Shown here in pieces: positions 24,086 through 36,700 of a DNA stretch of 64,000 nt (positions are counted from its first letter, which is position 1; each line of letters begins with the position of its first letter). The position numbers and the translations under genes are program-made. This DNA comes from Cymbidium sinense. Its lineage: Eukaryota > Streptophyta > Magnoliopsida > Asparagales > Orchidaceae. Below the pieces are notes generated by a model. It saw only the letters and a program-made list of their open reading frames with translations, was not told the origin of the DNA and did not search any database. The stretch is from assembly GCA_021442155.1 (NCBI GenBank), contig CM038215.1, positions 277,562,413-277,626,412 on the forward strand, read 5' to 3'.

Positions 24086-27000
24086 ATTACCCACACTTTA
24101 CCAAACTAGCAAAACAAATCCTCGATATTTGTAGAATTTTTATTGAATAATTTAGAATAATCCAAATACATTACATTCACTTTATACTATATTTCTTTCT
24201 CACTGTATTCCATTTTCACCCAATGGAACATTCAAACATGCATTAAAAGACAACTGTTTTTGAATTAGCTTCATTATTGAATAAACAACAACATACAAAT
24301 CTTTCTATTACAACTTTTCCCGGACCTTTCATTGAAAGATTTTAGTGGAAATGAAAGTGAATGCACCCAACAATTCATTAGCATAAAAAAAACTTGTTCG
24401 AATGAATATAAAAAAATCCTACATGTAGTAATTATTATTTATTTGGACATAAGAATTTCATGTGTATGTTTTTAAAATCCTATTTCTAACAATTTTCGTG
24501 ACTTAGAAATCTAAAATTGGCCCAATTAAACCTCGATTTTAAGTGGTTCCTACAAATATGGCTACTTCATTATCTTCATCGATATTTTCAACCCTACCAC
24601 CAACTTTCAAATCAATATAATAAGTTACCTAGTCCTCTTAACTAAATGATCCTTATATTTATAAGGGTGATTTCTTTATAGAGGTTGTTCCACATTCTAC
24701 TTCTTCTCTAAACAAATAAAATTCAACAAAATCCACTTACTTATGACTAATCATTGCCACAAAAAAAAAAAAATCCTCTTACAAATTAAATCACCAGTGG
24801 TCAAATTGTTCAAAATTTCTTCACAAGTGCTTAAATTGATCAAAATTTTATCACTTAAAAGTTCATATAAAGGATGATCTCTCCATTAGTTTTACTATTT
24901 CCTTAAGGATAATAAAAGATACCATGCCTGAAGAAACTATGCATGAAGGAGTCTTATCTAGTGTTCCTTTTCCAAGGGTTGTAAAATATGAATACTTTGT
25001 CACTACTTTTGACTAGAGCTAATTATGTGTCACTTTTTGATATATTTAACTTTTATTACTTTTGTTTCTTTTTAGTTGTGGAAATTTTCCATTTTCTATA
25101 TTTTTCATTCTAAAAATTAAAATTATTTTCTTTCACCTTAAGAAAACTATTCCTAATTTATATTATTAAGCACCATTAATATATAAATAATAAACTTTGT
25201 GTAATCGGTGCCATTCCTTCTAGTTTATTAGAAGAACTTGCTAGCGAAACCTTTCTCAAATTAAGAGATATCATTAACGCTTCATAGCAATAGCTCAATA
25301 GTAACACTAAGGTTCATTTACTCCCACCTTTAGTTTTGATCATATAAGAATATGTTAACTCTATAGATTTGATGGTGAAAAACATGTGATTACTAGATCT
25401 AATGACTTTAAGTGATCTTTGCGGTGGCATTGCTCCCAAGGTTTGAAACATGGTTGACTTAATCGATCAATGTATTCAAGAATTGATTGGAAGCTTCTGA
25501 ATGTTTAAAGATGATTTCTAACATTTAAGGAAGGCCAATCCAAGATTTTTGAGTTTTAGAAGGTGTCAAAAGTGTGTAGGTTACTTAGGTGTATTTTTTT
25601 ACAATTTTGGTACTCACATGCACTAAAATTTACTTTAATTCTCTAAATTTTAAGAATGTTAATTTTAACTTGAAAATAAAACTTGAATTTTGTTGACAAA
25701 CACTTACAAAATGTCAAAACAAACTTTATTTGAATTACTTGCTAATATAAAGTATTTTAATAAGATATTCATTTTAATTGTAATTATTTTCATAATAAAA
25801 ATTTTGTTTAATTTTATTTCAAATAGATTTGGAGTGATATTTCAAATCATTTTCATGCTATTGTTCATATAAATCTAATAAATGTATCTTAATTTACATG
25901 ATATGTTTTAATCTTTAAAATCCTTCATTAAAACTCATTTTCTTGTGCAATACCTAAGAGGATCAAGTTAGCTCTAGTTTTGTATATCGGGGTCCCCTCA
26001 AACACAAAATTTATTTGGAAGCCAACTTCAAATTACAATCTACTAAGTTGTGTGTCTGACTTATTAAGTTTTTAACGAACCGACTATAAAACTATGGCCT
26101 ATAGCTTACATTTGAAGGATTTTCCAGCTAAATTAGTAGTTATAGGAGATTCTAAGAAAAACTAAGAAAACTTCTAACACCTCTTTAATAGCTAATTTTA
26201 TTTTCTAAATTATGAATTTTTTTTAATTTAGGTTCTAAACTAATTCAAATTCTTATATCTCCCAAGCAAAAAAAATTCAAATAGAGTCCAATCTTAAACT
26301 ATCCTTTAAAACTTTCTACAACATTTTAAAACTTGAAATAGATCTCACTTTAGTGTGAGTTCTCATTTTGCATTGAAGGTTCCTTCCAACTCTCCCTTGT
26401 CATAATAAGAGGAAGTAATAGCATCAACATTTCTTACAAGCCTAACACATAAGGAGACCATTATTAAGCCTAGCAAAACCAATGTTGATTTTGCCATTGA
26501 AAAGAAGATGTTAAAGAGTGCTCTTCTTTAAGTTTTATTTCCTCTTAATTTATCATGTGGGATATCAATAATATATTTTCAGAAGAACTTATGATACCAT
26601 CCCAACAACTTTCGTAACTACCTTATGGGTTTCATTTGAAGAATTAAAAAAATTCTCTTTATGGCCTGTTGGCAAGTGGTTATGAGCAAGTTGTGTGTAA
26701 GATTATATCAAAATATTAGGTACAAGAGGTGGTCACATAATTGAAGAATATACATAAGAGTTAAACATGCATGCATGTTGCTGAATCAAAGAGATCCTAA
26801 CAAATGAATAGGTGAATACATAGGAGACACTCATTACAGGGAAAAGAAGATTTTACCATTGAATTATCACTATATAAAATTTACTTATTCCTCATTCTGA
26901 TCCTACTTTTCCTTAGCCACTTGGCCCTCTAGTGAAAGGTTTTTGTTGTCACCCTTCATCTTTCTAATTTGGTATGTTTTTTCTAATATTTCTTCAAATT

Positions 27001-27568
27001 ATTAAATTTCCTAAAAAATGCATGTGTCCCTATTAAAATGTTATTTTATAAATCAGATTCTTACTTGAAAAGTTTTTTTTTGGTTTGAAAGAATTTAATA
27101 GGACAAAATCTATATGAAAAAGATAAGGTGATTCTTAATTATAAGTTTTATTTGGTTGTTTGAAGGAATTTAAAGAGAGGAAATGTTAAGGCTACACTTG
27201 GTTTAATTAAATTATGAGAGATCAAACTAAATGGAAAGAAAAATATTAAGATTATATTATTTTTACCCACTTGTTTAATTAAAATTAAATTAAGAAACTT
27301 TTTTTTATTTCAGTATAAAAATTTTGAGAAGGCATGTATGCGATACCAATGATCGCAAATAGTTTTCCTCACATATTGTATTATTGTTGTACAATATGCT
27401 AAATTTCATTTCAAAATGATTGGACTCCCTAATATATAGCTATGAATTATTATTTTAATTAATAGTACTCAACTTAAGAATATTTATAAAGGATTTCTTC
27501 TTATTTTTTGAAATAAATTAGAGAAGTCTGCATTTTTGATAATGAATATTGTTGCATGGTAGGATATT
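24086..27568. other. Long AT-rich region without recognisable genes
   Basis: No domain, LTR, terminal inverted repeat or RNA gene found. An open frame at 25690-25872 is a run of hydrophobic AT-rich codons without context. Bases 24540-25480 are slightly less AT-rich and could be an unrecognised decayed element. Confidence 0.45.
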
Positions 27569-28159
27569 CATGCTAATAGAAAAAATGTTTAACATTTTAG
27601 CTTTGTATGATAAGCCATCTTACACATAAATAAAAGAAGAATTGTAAGCAACACAAGAGTTTTACATTGAAATAAAGGCCCAAAAAGAAAAGCACCATAT
27701 GACTTACCTAATTAAATTGATTTAACTAGTATATGTCGTTAGTTACTAATGATGCTATTCGTAATTGAGAAAGGTAGATAATGGATTCTATGATAGAATT
27801 TATGAGAATCTCGAGGAATTAGATTTGCCTTCAAAAATCATTTATGATCTGTTTGATTATTATGAGAGACAAAGAAATTTAGTATAAACTTCAATTTTAC
27901 ATCAAGAGTAGTCATTGGTGTTGATGTTGTACATCAATCTTATTATAGAAGTCATGCATCAATGTTCTTGGTGTCGTCAAATGGCAAAATAGGATAGTGT
28001 TGATATTGTTTTTCAAATCATTCATCAATCTTATAAGTGAAGAAATATTTCAACGGTGTGCATTTGCTTCATAGGCCATGGTATTTTTCGATGGTATACA
28101 TCAATATTATAAGAAATGGCAAGTAATAAAGCTATCAGGCATCAAAAGATAGTTGTTAG

Positions 28160-29600
28160 GAGTCCATAGTTGGTGCTACAAGAATATTATAATTGGATAA
28201 TATTGATTAAAAGACCATAGTCAAGTGATAATGGTTAGATAACTATGGTCTAACGATGTGTTGGGAGACTATACTTAGTGGCGATGGTCAGGATATCATA
28301 ATCAGCTATGGTGGTCAAAATATCATAGGCAAGCGATAATGGTCGAAAGAATGTAATCATGTGGCAATGGTTAGATGACCTAAATTGGTGATAAGGGTCA
28401 AATAACTGTAATAAAGTGACAGTGATCGAGTGTTCATAATCAGGCAATGTTGATTAAAAATAATAATTGGTGAAAATAGTAAGGCGACTATAAATTGAAA
28501 TTGATGGTTCGGAAATCATTGGTGAGCAATGGCAGTTTAAGTGATTGTAATGACAGAGGCCAAGCAATTATAGTCAAACTATGTTAGTTGGGAAATCGTA
28601 AGTAGAAGATCGTAATCATGAGACTTCAATTTGGCAACAATGGTTGAACGACCATATTGGGTGTCGATAGAAAAGTAACTATAGTCAAGAAATGATAGTT
28701 GGGTAACCATAGTTTAAAAATCATAAATAAATAATGATGGTCCGGTGATTGTAACTTGACAATGGATATGATCATAATTGGGTAATGGTTGTTTTGTGAT
28801 CATAGTTAGGTGATAATGAGTAGAAAACTATAATCACTCAATGATGGTTGAGAGTAGTAAATGAGTGATGGTGGTTTAGAAATCATAGTTAATTCACGTT
28901 GGTCGAGAGACCATAATCGAGTGATGGTGTTAAAGTGATCATACTCAAGTACTATAGTCAAGAAATGATGGTCCAAGATAATACTTTGGAGTTGATGATC
29001 AAATGAATGCTTAGGCAATGGTGATCCAATCACCATAATCTAGCACTATAGTCAAGAGATCTAGTCAAGTACTAGTGGTTAGGCAATTATAATCGAGTGA
29101 GGGTAGTTAGGAGATTATAGATGGGTTATAATGGTAGGAAAATCATAAACTGGCAACTATAATTCATCTCTTTGGGGAGTGATGAGGACTAGGAGACCAT
29201 AAATGACCGAGCTGTACTTTCATGATAATGGTCAGATGGAAATAATGTGATTATAGATGTCAAATAATAGTAATTTGATGTTGGCAACTTGATGATGGTG
29301 AAGGTCAATCAACGGTCTAATGGTGATAATCAAGCGATGATTTGACGATGATTGTCATGCAATAGTGGTCCAATAATGTCAGTCAAGCCACAATTAGCTA
29401 ACAATAAGGGTTGAGTGATAGTGTTCAAATGATGGAAATCAAGAAATGGTCCTATGTTGAATGTCAGCATCAAAAGTTTAATTGTAGTAATGAGATGTTG
29501 AGTAATAGCAACCTAACGTCAATGGTGGGATAGTAGAATTATAACAATGATGGTTTGATCACGGTGATCAAGCATTGGTCGCTTCAAAGACCGGAATTGG
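28160..29600. repeat. Degenerate minisatellite, about 25-35 bp unit
   Basis: Roughly fifty diverged units of the type g-tgat-ggtca-gagaccataatca, for example gcgatggtcaggatatcata, gtgacagtgatcgagtgttc and gtgatggtgttaaagtgatc. Unit length varies. Apparent short minus-strand open frames (Asp/His/Tyr-rich) come from the repeat and have no gene context. Confidence 0.8.
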
Positions 29601-29639
29601 GTCAATCTAATGCCAGATCGAGGTCTGACGGAGCATTAA

Positions 29640-31010
29640 GGTTCTTAAAGTTTTTTAGCACTACCCAATCTGCCCTTACCCTCGTCCCTTGTTCTTCTTA
29701 TTTATAAAAATAATGTTCTATTTATAAATTTTGAGAGTTATATTCAACGTAAATATGACAAAATTCTTAATTGTCCATTGAAAGGCTTGAAATGATTCTA
29801 TTAATCATAAAATATTTTTTGAATATATAAATGCATTATTGATGTTGATATTAAGGAATCATGGGATTGCTAGATTCATCCTATTAAAACACTCAATTTA
29901 ACTATAAGAGTGCAAAATTAAAAAATTATTTTGTTCTTCAATTTATATCACAAAGTCATTGATTATGATTCCAGTGCTTAATTTGGGCTTGCTTGGAGTC
30001 AGATCAAATCACCAATGGTGTTGATGGGTTCATTGAATTGAGATTTTATTGTTGACTATAAATTTGTTAAAATTAAAATTTGGATGATCTTTAATTTAAT
30101 TCTAAAACTTTCGAAGTCAAGCGTTGCCTAAAGATTCATAGCCAATCAAATGAAATTTTGAGTGGTATTGCGATAATAAATTGATCCAAGTTCTCCCAAT
30201 TCAAATTTTAAGCTTTCAAATTAAGCCAAAATTAAGAGAGACCAATTTTATTTTAAATCGGTTATAACATGTTCTTGAGTTTGTATAGATTATATCATGA
30301 TACTTGTGTTGATATGCCATATAAAAATTGATTTCACTAATTAGAAATTTTGCTGCAATTTTAGATATCAAATTAAGCATCTAAATATTTGGAATAGAAG
30401 TTTTGATAGCTGATTATTATGAAATATAAATTTTTATTTTTAACAAACCTATAATCAATATAGATAGACTCAATGACTATCACTATTATAACAAATTTGA
30501 TCATCGTTGTTCTAAAAGCATTTCAACCCTGAATTGAATTACGTTGCCAAGCATAGGCAAATAGCTTAGCTTCACACATGAGGGAAATAACCTTGGACAG
30601 ATATGGTTAGTAACAATTTAGTTTAGCGACTTCGTTGGCATGTTCTATGACAATTTTCTTGAATTGCTTGCTCTTAAAGGGTCAACTTACCTTAAATTTC
30701 AATTATATTATTTAATCAGGCCTCCATGATTTTAAGGGTACAAAATTACTTATAATTTTAGTTGTGCTTCTCTCACCTATGGCATAGCAGCTAAAAATAT
30801 TCCTTTCCAAATTGACAATCGATAGGCCTATATTAATTATTCAAAGTTCATATTTGAACAATAATATCATAATAATAATAATAATAATAAATAAATAAAT
30901 AAATAAATTTATCTTATCTCTTGAATTAGAATATAAATAAACCAAAAAACAGAATGATGAAAATAATAAAAGGCTTATCTTACAATAATTTTTTATGAGG
31001 GCCACATCTA
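29640..31010. repeat. Repeat S, copy 1
   Basis: Close match to 48395-49755 and distant match to 19640-20790. AT-rich, no coding, with AAT and AAAT runs near 30866-30905. It always follows the minisatellite, so minisatellite plus S is probably one mobile or amplified unit of unknown class. Confidence 0.75.
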
Positions 31011-31374
31011 TTTTTTAGGTACAAAGGTCATCGACGAATAATTAAGAATGAGAAAAAAATTAATCTCAAATTGACTCTCAAAATGAAAGAGGAGATTACA
31101 TCCTCTTATTATAATTTAGGACTTGCTTAGCAATATTGTTTTTCCAAGGTATAATAGACTGCTTTTCTTTTAAAATAGATTTAAAAATAAAACAAACCGA
31201 TGAGAACCACCCGACGACATAAAAGATGAGAAATAGTGTATTTTTTAGTCATTTAACTTGCAGAACACAAACCAAAAAAATTATATCTCTTTGTTGGCCT
31301 CCATGCGTGATACATCAGTCAAGTCGAGCTCAAAATCCAAAATCGAGGGTCCTTTGATGTAACAACTTGTAAAT

Positions 31375-31715
31375 CAGAGCTGAGATGTGCCAAACATCAC
31401 CAAAATCAGTCAAAACTATCTCCGATCGACGAACGGACTTATCATTGCATTAAGAACATCAAAATTGGTCAGAATATAAATATTGCACAGTCTAATGATC
31501 AACCGATCAAGCGATCGAGCTGTCAATGTGCAGACGCATATATCAGAGTTTGGAGGCTGCAACTACGTCCAAATGACCTTCGATCGATGAACGGACTTTG
31601 CCGTGTTTAGAACATTGAAATTGGCTAGAATGTAAATATTGCACAATCTAACGATCAACCGATCAAGCGATCGGCCGAGCCAATGCCGCATATTGGAGTT
31701 AAGAAGTCGCTGTGA
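31375..31715. repeat. Tandem repeat, about 130-160 bp, two units plus
   Basis: Unit cores tccgatcgacgaacggactt (31421) and tcgatcgatgaacggacttt (31579), each followed by ttggtcagaatataaatatt-type sequence and aacgatcaaccgatcaagcg. Rich in GATC and CGATCG. Counterpart in copy 2 at 50140-50490, with a decayed third core near 50650. Confidence 0.82.
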
Positions 31716-31739
31716 TGCTAAATTAGGCTTCGTGGTATT

Positions 31740-34303
31740 TGAGGTAAATAATCGAAATAACAAGCGTAAGATAAAAGAAATGGGACCCCATCTTTCTCTT
31801 TCATAGTTACGCCCCGATGCCTTCCGCGAGCCATGGCGATTTTCCTCTTTCGAGCATGGTCCTCTTCGTCTCCAAGCTTCTCGATGGCCATCGGCATTGG
31901 TTCACCTGGCATTGTTCCGTCTTCTCCTTCTATCCAAAAGCTGCTCGTTTTCTTCCCAACAGCCGCGCCCACGATGTTTGACAATTTCCCTCTCCATCTA
32001 GCAGCCGTTGGAAGCCAACATTAGCTTCCAACGATGATTCCGGCTCCATTTCATTTGGGGAAGTTAACTGCGGTGGATTCTACCATTTTTTGTGCACAAT
32101 CCCGTCGTTCTTCGTCAACACATGATAAATCCCTATTTATTTTCATTTATAAATTAATAGAGTATGTGTGCTAGGGATTAGAGTTTTATGGTTAGAATTT
32201 TGTGGTTGGATTTGATTTGTATTTTTGTGTTAGCATTGCAGTTCAGGTGATAAGATGTGGAGTATAATATTATTTAGGGTGTACGACATAATTTTGAATG
32301 GTATGAGTTGGGTTTGAGTTATTGCAGTTGGCCTATAAGCTTAGAGCCCTGTTAGTTGTAGTCACGTTAGATGGCGGCGTTTGTATAACGTGTCGATTGA
32401 TTTAAATTTGTTATGATTTATGCAGTTTGTTCTACAAGAATGAGTAGAGAATTTGTTTCGCTGATTCTTTTGCTATGGAGGAGAACTAAGTATCGATATG
32501 CAATTCAGTTCAAGTTATGTGGGAGGTCAAAATTGTCCAGTTAAGGTTCTACGGCACAGCACCTTACTGGAATTGAAATAAAGAATTATGAGAACCTTGC
32601 ACATTGATTGAGGCGTCACCGTGTCTTACATGTGCGTTATCCGGTGGGTAGGCCTCATACTAGCAAGTACGAAATACAATGGATGAAAATAGGTAGTAGT
32701 AGTAGAACTTGTAGTCAATGCAAGACACTAGCCACTACGCGTCCATATAATGTTAATAATGTTAATAGAAGGTATGTCATGGATACTTTAGCATAAAATA
32801 TATATGTTTAGTGCATGTTACTTACATTTTTCTTGTAGGTTGCAGACTCTTATTTTTCCTTACTTTATGCTACGTTTTCCCTTTCATTATTTATAACGTC
32901 TAACCACTCTGCATTTGTTTTCTTCAATACGATGGCGAGGGCACCATACCGCTAGACATCGATGTAGGGGCCATGGAGGCCTGCAGTTGGATCAACCACC
33001 TACGAGGTCTTCCCTAGCATAGCCTCCCTATGTGGATGACATAGAGCCGCTCACCTTGATACTGTAAGTAATATTTAATTTATGTTTCTACGTTACACCT
33101 GCATAAATTTAATTTTTCTTAATGACTGATCGATCTTTTTTTTTTTGCAGAGCACTATTCTAGAGGCTTGCTTGCTCTTTGAAGGAGTGGGGCATCACTT
33201 GCAGAAGATTCATCAGTGGGCTAGAGACAGTAGGCCTATAGTGTGTTACCCAGCTTCGTTTCATCCGCCTAGATCACCATCTGCTTACTGCCCTGGTTGA
33301 GAGATGGTCTCCACAGACCAACACCTTCCAACTAGCTGTTGGTGAGATGACTGTGACGCACTAGGATGTTGCGATGATCCTGGGTTTACATGTTGATGGG
33401 CCACCTGTTATTGACCCAATTGTGATCAGTGAGGGGTAGAGATGGGCTAGCTAGCCAGATTGCTGCAACGAGTTATTCGGCTGACATCCTATGCTGAACG
33501 TGATGTACCATGATCCAATCAGTCCACACATCAGGTCGACCTTCAGGATGGGCTAGGCACATGCAGAGACATGCATGCCACTGAGGTGTCTTAGGCGGTA
33601 TTTTTATAGAGAGTCATACACGCATCTGAGCACTGAGGAGTTTTTCAGGCACCTGCATGCCTACATTCTATTTCTTATTGGGTGTTTCTTACTGCCGGAT
33701 ACATAAAGTTCTGAGGTCCACATGCAGTATCTTCCACTTCTAGAGTACCTAGATTCATTCATTACACTGGCTATAGGAGGAGCAGTTCTGGCCTACCTCT
33801 ATAGAGAACTCTATGAGTTGACTAGGCCCACCAGGGCCAATATGGCTGGCTACCTACACCTACTATAGATATGGTCTTGGGAGCATATTCATGTGGGGAG
33901 GCTGACCTTACATGTGCCATATCTGATTGATCTTGATGGTCTCAGCATTGAGTTGAGGTATATTTTACTTTCTGCACTTTCAAATTTCTAGCTTATATGT
34001 TTGTTTAAATTGTGTTGTATGTATAGGTGGAATGAGAGATATGTTCGCCATATGCCAATGACGAACATTGCATTATATAGAAATGAGTTGGATGGCTTGC
34101 TGTGTACTCAGGTTGGACTTGCAGAGTACATTTCGATTCAAATAGCTATAATGCATATTCTAATTTTATATAATTTTTAATATGTGCAGGTGATTTGGGA
34201 GCCGTACACTGAGCATATCATGCTACATCTATCAAATACATGCTCAGTAGGCTCTGATATATGATTAGCATGAGTCACTCTGATCACCTGGAAGAGGGTA
34301 GAG
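31740..34303 (+). mobile_element. PMD-coding element, copy 1 (both ends missing)
   Basis: Truncated version of the complete element at 50863-54847. The left inverted terminus is replaced by about 60 unrelated bases, and everything after 34303, including exon 5 and the right terminus, is absent. Bases 31800-32030 are GC-richer and match 51090-51330; open frames on both strands exist there but neither is clearly conserved. Bases 32040-32930 are AT-rich leader. Confidence 0.83.
32932..34303 (+). pseudogene. Plant mobile domain (PMD) gene, copy 1, truncated
   Basis: Exons by homology and GT-AG sites: 32932-33063, 33151-33957, 34027-34111, 34190 to the break at 34303. Exon 2 reads LRFIRLDHHLLTALVERWSP, then TNTFQLAVGEM, and GLHVDGPPVID: the start of the plant mobile domain (MAIN/MAIL-like, PF10536). 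It continues with a YLYRELYELTRP block. In-frame stops include TAG after VGL (shared with copy 2), TAG in ACGCACTAGG near 33360 (absent in copy 2) and TAG in GAGGGGTAG near 33437. Copy 1 has TG or CA at several sites where copy 2 has CG. Not functional. Confidence 0.85.
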
Positions 34304-34750
34304 ATGCTAACTGCCGAAACAAATGTGAAAATATTAAAATCTCTGAAGTTCAAGAAAGACCGAAATAATAACTTATAGAGTCATTTCGATGGAGAATATG
34401 AGATAATACCTCAATTTTTAATGTCTTAGAATTACCTCTAAATCCTGGAGGAATGTCGGATGCTCGTAGTGATGCACACCGGGAGGGAGTTGAATACAAT
34501 CTCTACATGAATGAACAGAGTACAAAAATGAAAAAACCTAAATTTATCCTGCACTTCGAAACGACATGGAATTCCGTTATTTTAACAGGCTGGTTGGGTC
34601 CTGACCACATTAATGGCATTGGGTCTGCCGTTATTGCCAGGCGAAAGTCTAAAATCTATTTTTTATGCTTTGCCACGTGTCCAAATTTGATTGGCTTCCG
34701 AATGTAGAGCTACATCTGGACTCTGCATGTAATATTTTCTCTTTGGCTAG
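34304..34750. other. Unassigned sequence after the truncated PMD element
   Basis: Of mixed composition, with an open frame at 34453-34707 that begins SDARSDAHREGVEYNLYMNE. No homologue recognised and no second copy in the window; could be an exon or element fragment. Low certainty. Confidence 0.3.
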
Positions 34751-35172
34751 GGCTTTTCTCAAGCGAGATGGAGGAATCATGTAGTTCTTTCACGCGAGAT
34801 AGAGACGTCGGCTTCGGCTTGGGCATGGGAAAAAGGGAGCGGCGGCTTCGGCTTCTGCTAGCGAGAGAGGGAGGAATTGACGGCTAGGGTTTCGATTGGG
34901 CAAGCAAGAGAAGTCGGCTGCTTCAGCTTGCTCAGCTAGGGGTGATGGCAGCTCTATCTCTCTCTCTTTCTCTCTCGCATGAGTGTAAGTGAATGAGGTA
35001 TGCTCGAAAACCCCCACAACCGACCCCCTCTTCTCTTCTTTTATCATTGATTAAGCTTATAACTATTTCTGCTACTCTCTCCGTTCAGTTTTGTCGACAT
35101 GGAAGATCGTGGGTAGGTGGTTAAGGTTAGGTTGAGGCGGTTTGACTTGGCTAACCTGTTATTGGAGTTAGG
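34751..35172 (+). other. Possible 5' exon region of a host gene
   Basis: GC-richer island with repeated ggcttcggctt, a ctctctctctttctctctcg tract and gctagggttt, all common in plant 5' leaders. An ATG at 35099 opens MEDRG, then TAG, then in the same frame VVKVRLRRFDLANLLLELG up to a GGGTAAGC splice donor at 35173. The TAG makes it either a pseudogene or a wrong start choice. More donor-like sites (AAAGGTAATCC near 35716, TTTAGGTGAGTA near 36152) suggest further exons. Could belong with the exons at 42320 and 43180, but no frame-linked chain can be shown. Confidence 0.35.
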
Positions 35173-36700
35173 GTAAGCTTCATTTGGTCCGATTCCTCTC
35201 TTCTTTCCCCTTTTTTTTTATTTTAGTTGCAAACATTGTAGGCCACTTAACTATTTGAATAGCTTGCAAATATAACCAGCATTCTTTCGAGCCGCTTCCA
35301 TAAAACTTTAATTTTTTACACCCAATTGTTCAGGAGTTATGAACCTTTGAATCTGAGATAATGTAGTTGATACTTTATATTGGACATGATTTGCCTGCAA
35401 AATATTTGTTTCAACATTTGATTAACTTCATATAGTCATTTGCATGCAGCATTTTAGTTTGCGATTTCGTTACCTTCGTGAATTGTTCTTTGGTATCACA
35501 AATGTCTAAACTTAAAAAGTCTAAACTTTCATTCTCTTAGCATTTGATTGTGTTTGAGCTGAGACTGTGATCATGTTTTAAATAGCCTGGCTCGTGTCTT
35601 TTGATTCCAAATACATCATAGCAGGAAGACTTTGAAAAGCGAACCCAATCAATATCTCGCCAAGTCACGCAGCGAAATGAGATTTAAAGCGAGATAATAT
35701 CTCGATGAGTGGGAAAGGTAATCCTACTGCCAATCTAACATATATTAGTTGATTTGATATCACTCTAGTTTGAAATGATTATGTATTATAGTATTTTGCC
35801 TCATGTTCATAACTTATGTTAAGTATCTGCCAAAGCAATTATATTCGTCTCAGGTTATAATCGAAAGGCATGTTTGACTGTTATCATTCTTTGTTGGATC
35901 TCTTATGTGATTGTCGTGTGCAAATATTGATTGGTTTATACGATCATTTTAATGAACTCTTGTACCTTTAAGGCATTTTGAGAACTGGACAAAAAAAAGA
36001 AGCAAAATACATTTAATCAAGACAACTTAAAAGCTACAGATTAATATGCATTTACGAGGAGAGAAGCGGTCTCACTCAAATATCACTTAGATCTAGAATG
36101 CGAAAGTCACTGGAAGAGTTATGGCATCTAGTTTTGAATCTTATAAATTTAGGTGAGTATTTTTTTTTCCGATTTGTGCTTCCACAAAAAAAAAAAAAAC
36201 ACAAACTATAATCTTTAATTATTCATTAAACTAGTTAAACTTCTAATTGATATTGATACCAAACTGAGCTAGAGTCATCAATCACATCCATGCTATCAAT
36301 TATATGTAGCTTTGGGTAGCAAAGTAATATCACAAGGAGAAGAGAAAGGAGTAGTAATTGCATTCTCAATAGGTTGAAATATTGTTCCTCCAGTCATTTC
36401 TCTTGAAATATTAGTAGGCCTGGCATAAATATTCGATGATACCTATGATGGATGAGCAAGAGTGGTAGTGATATTTTCAAACCTACAATAGCAATGGAAG
36501 ATTCTAAATGAAGAGAAGAAATTAAAAGACTATCTAGAGCAGAGAGCATCGTAGTAATAAAAGCATAGGGAGAATTTCTTGGCAAGTTAGGAAGCTCCAA
36601 TTGATATTGAGAATCAACCATATAAATATCTTGTGAGTTAGAATCTTGATTAAGTGTTGTAATTAAAGAAAAAAAAGAGAAAAGAAAATACCCATGTTAC
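35173..36700. other. AT-rich, possible intron sequence
   Basis: Contains two short exon-like segments ending in good donor sites (near 35716 and 36152), the latter after ATGGCATCTAGTTTTGAATC. The minus-strand frame at 36394-36621 has no recognised domain. Otherwise nothing. Confidence 0.35.

Larger units (their letters stand above)
27569..34303. repeat. Second large duplication, copy 1
   Basis: Matches 46298-53572 collinearly from catgctaata to gaagagggtagag. Contains in order AT-rich DNA, a minisatellite, repeat S, a 130-bp tandem repeat and a truncated PMD element. Relative to copy 2 it lacks about 550 bp near 31720, which held the TA run and the left terminus of the PMD element, and it stops inside the fourth PMD exon. 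Beyond 34303 the sequence is unrelated. Confidence 0.92.

Noticed and set aside
25690..25872. 60-codon hydrophobic open frame
   Set aside because: Composed of AT-rich codons with no promoter, no second copy and no recognisable membrane-protein features.
28160..29600. Regularly spaced repeats resembling a CRISPR array, and short minus-strand frames
   Set aside because: Units are degenerate, of variable length and without spacers, in a plant genome; the frames change with each indel between copies.
31718..32024. Open frames on both strands in the GC-richer leader of PMD element copy 1
   Set aside because: The second copy shifts or stops both frames in different places, so neither shows protein-level conservation.
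36394..36621. Minus-strand frame that might be retrotransposon gag
   Set aside because: No zinc knuckle or gag motif and no extension up or downstream.
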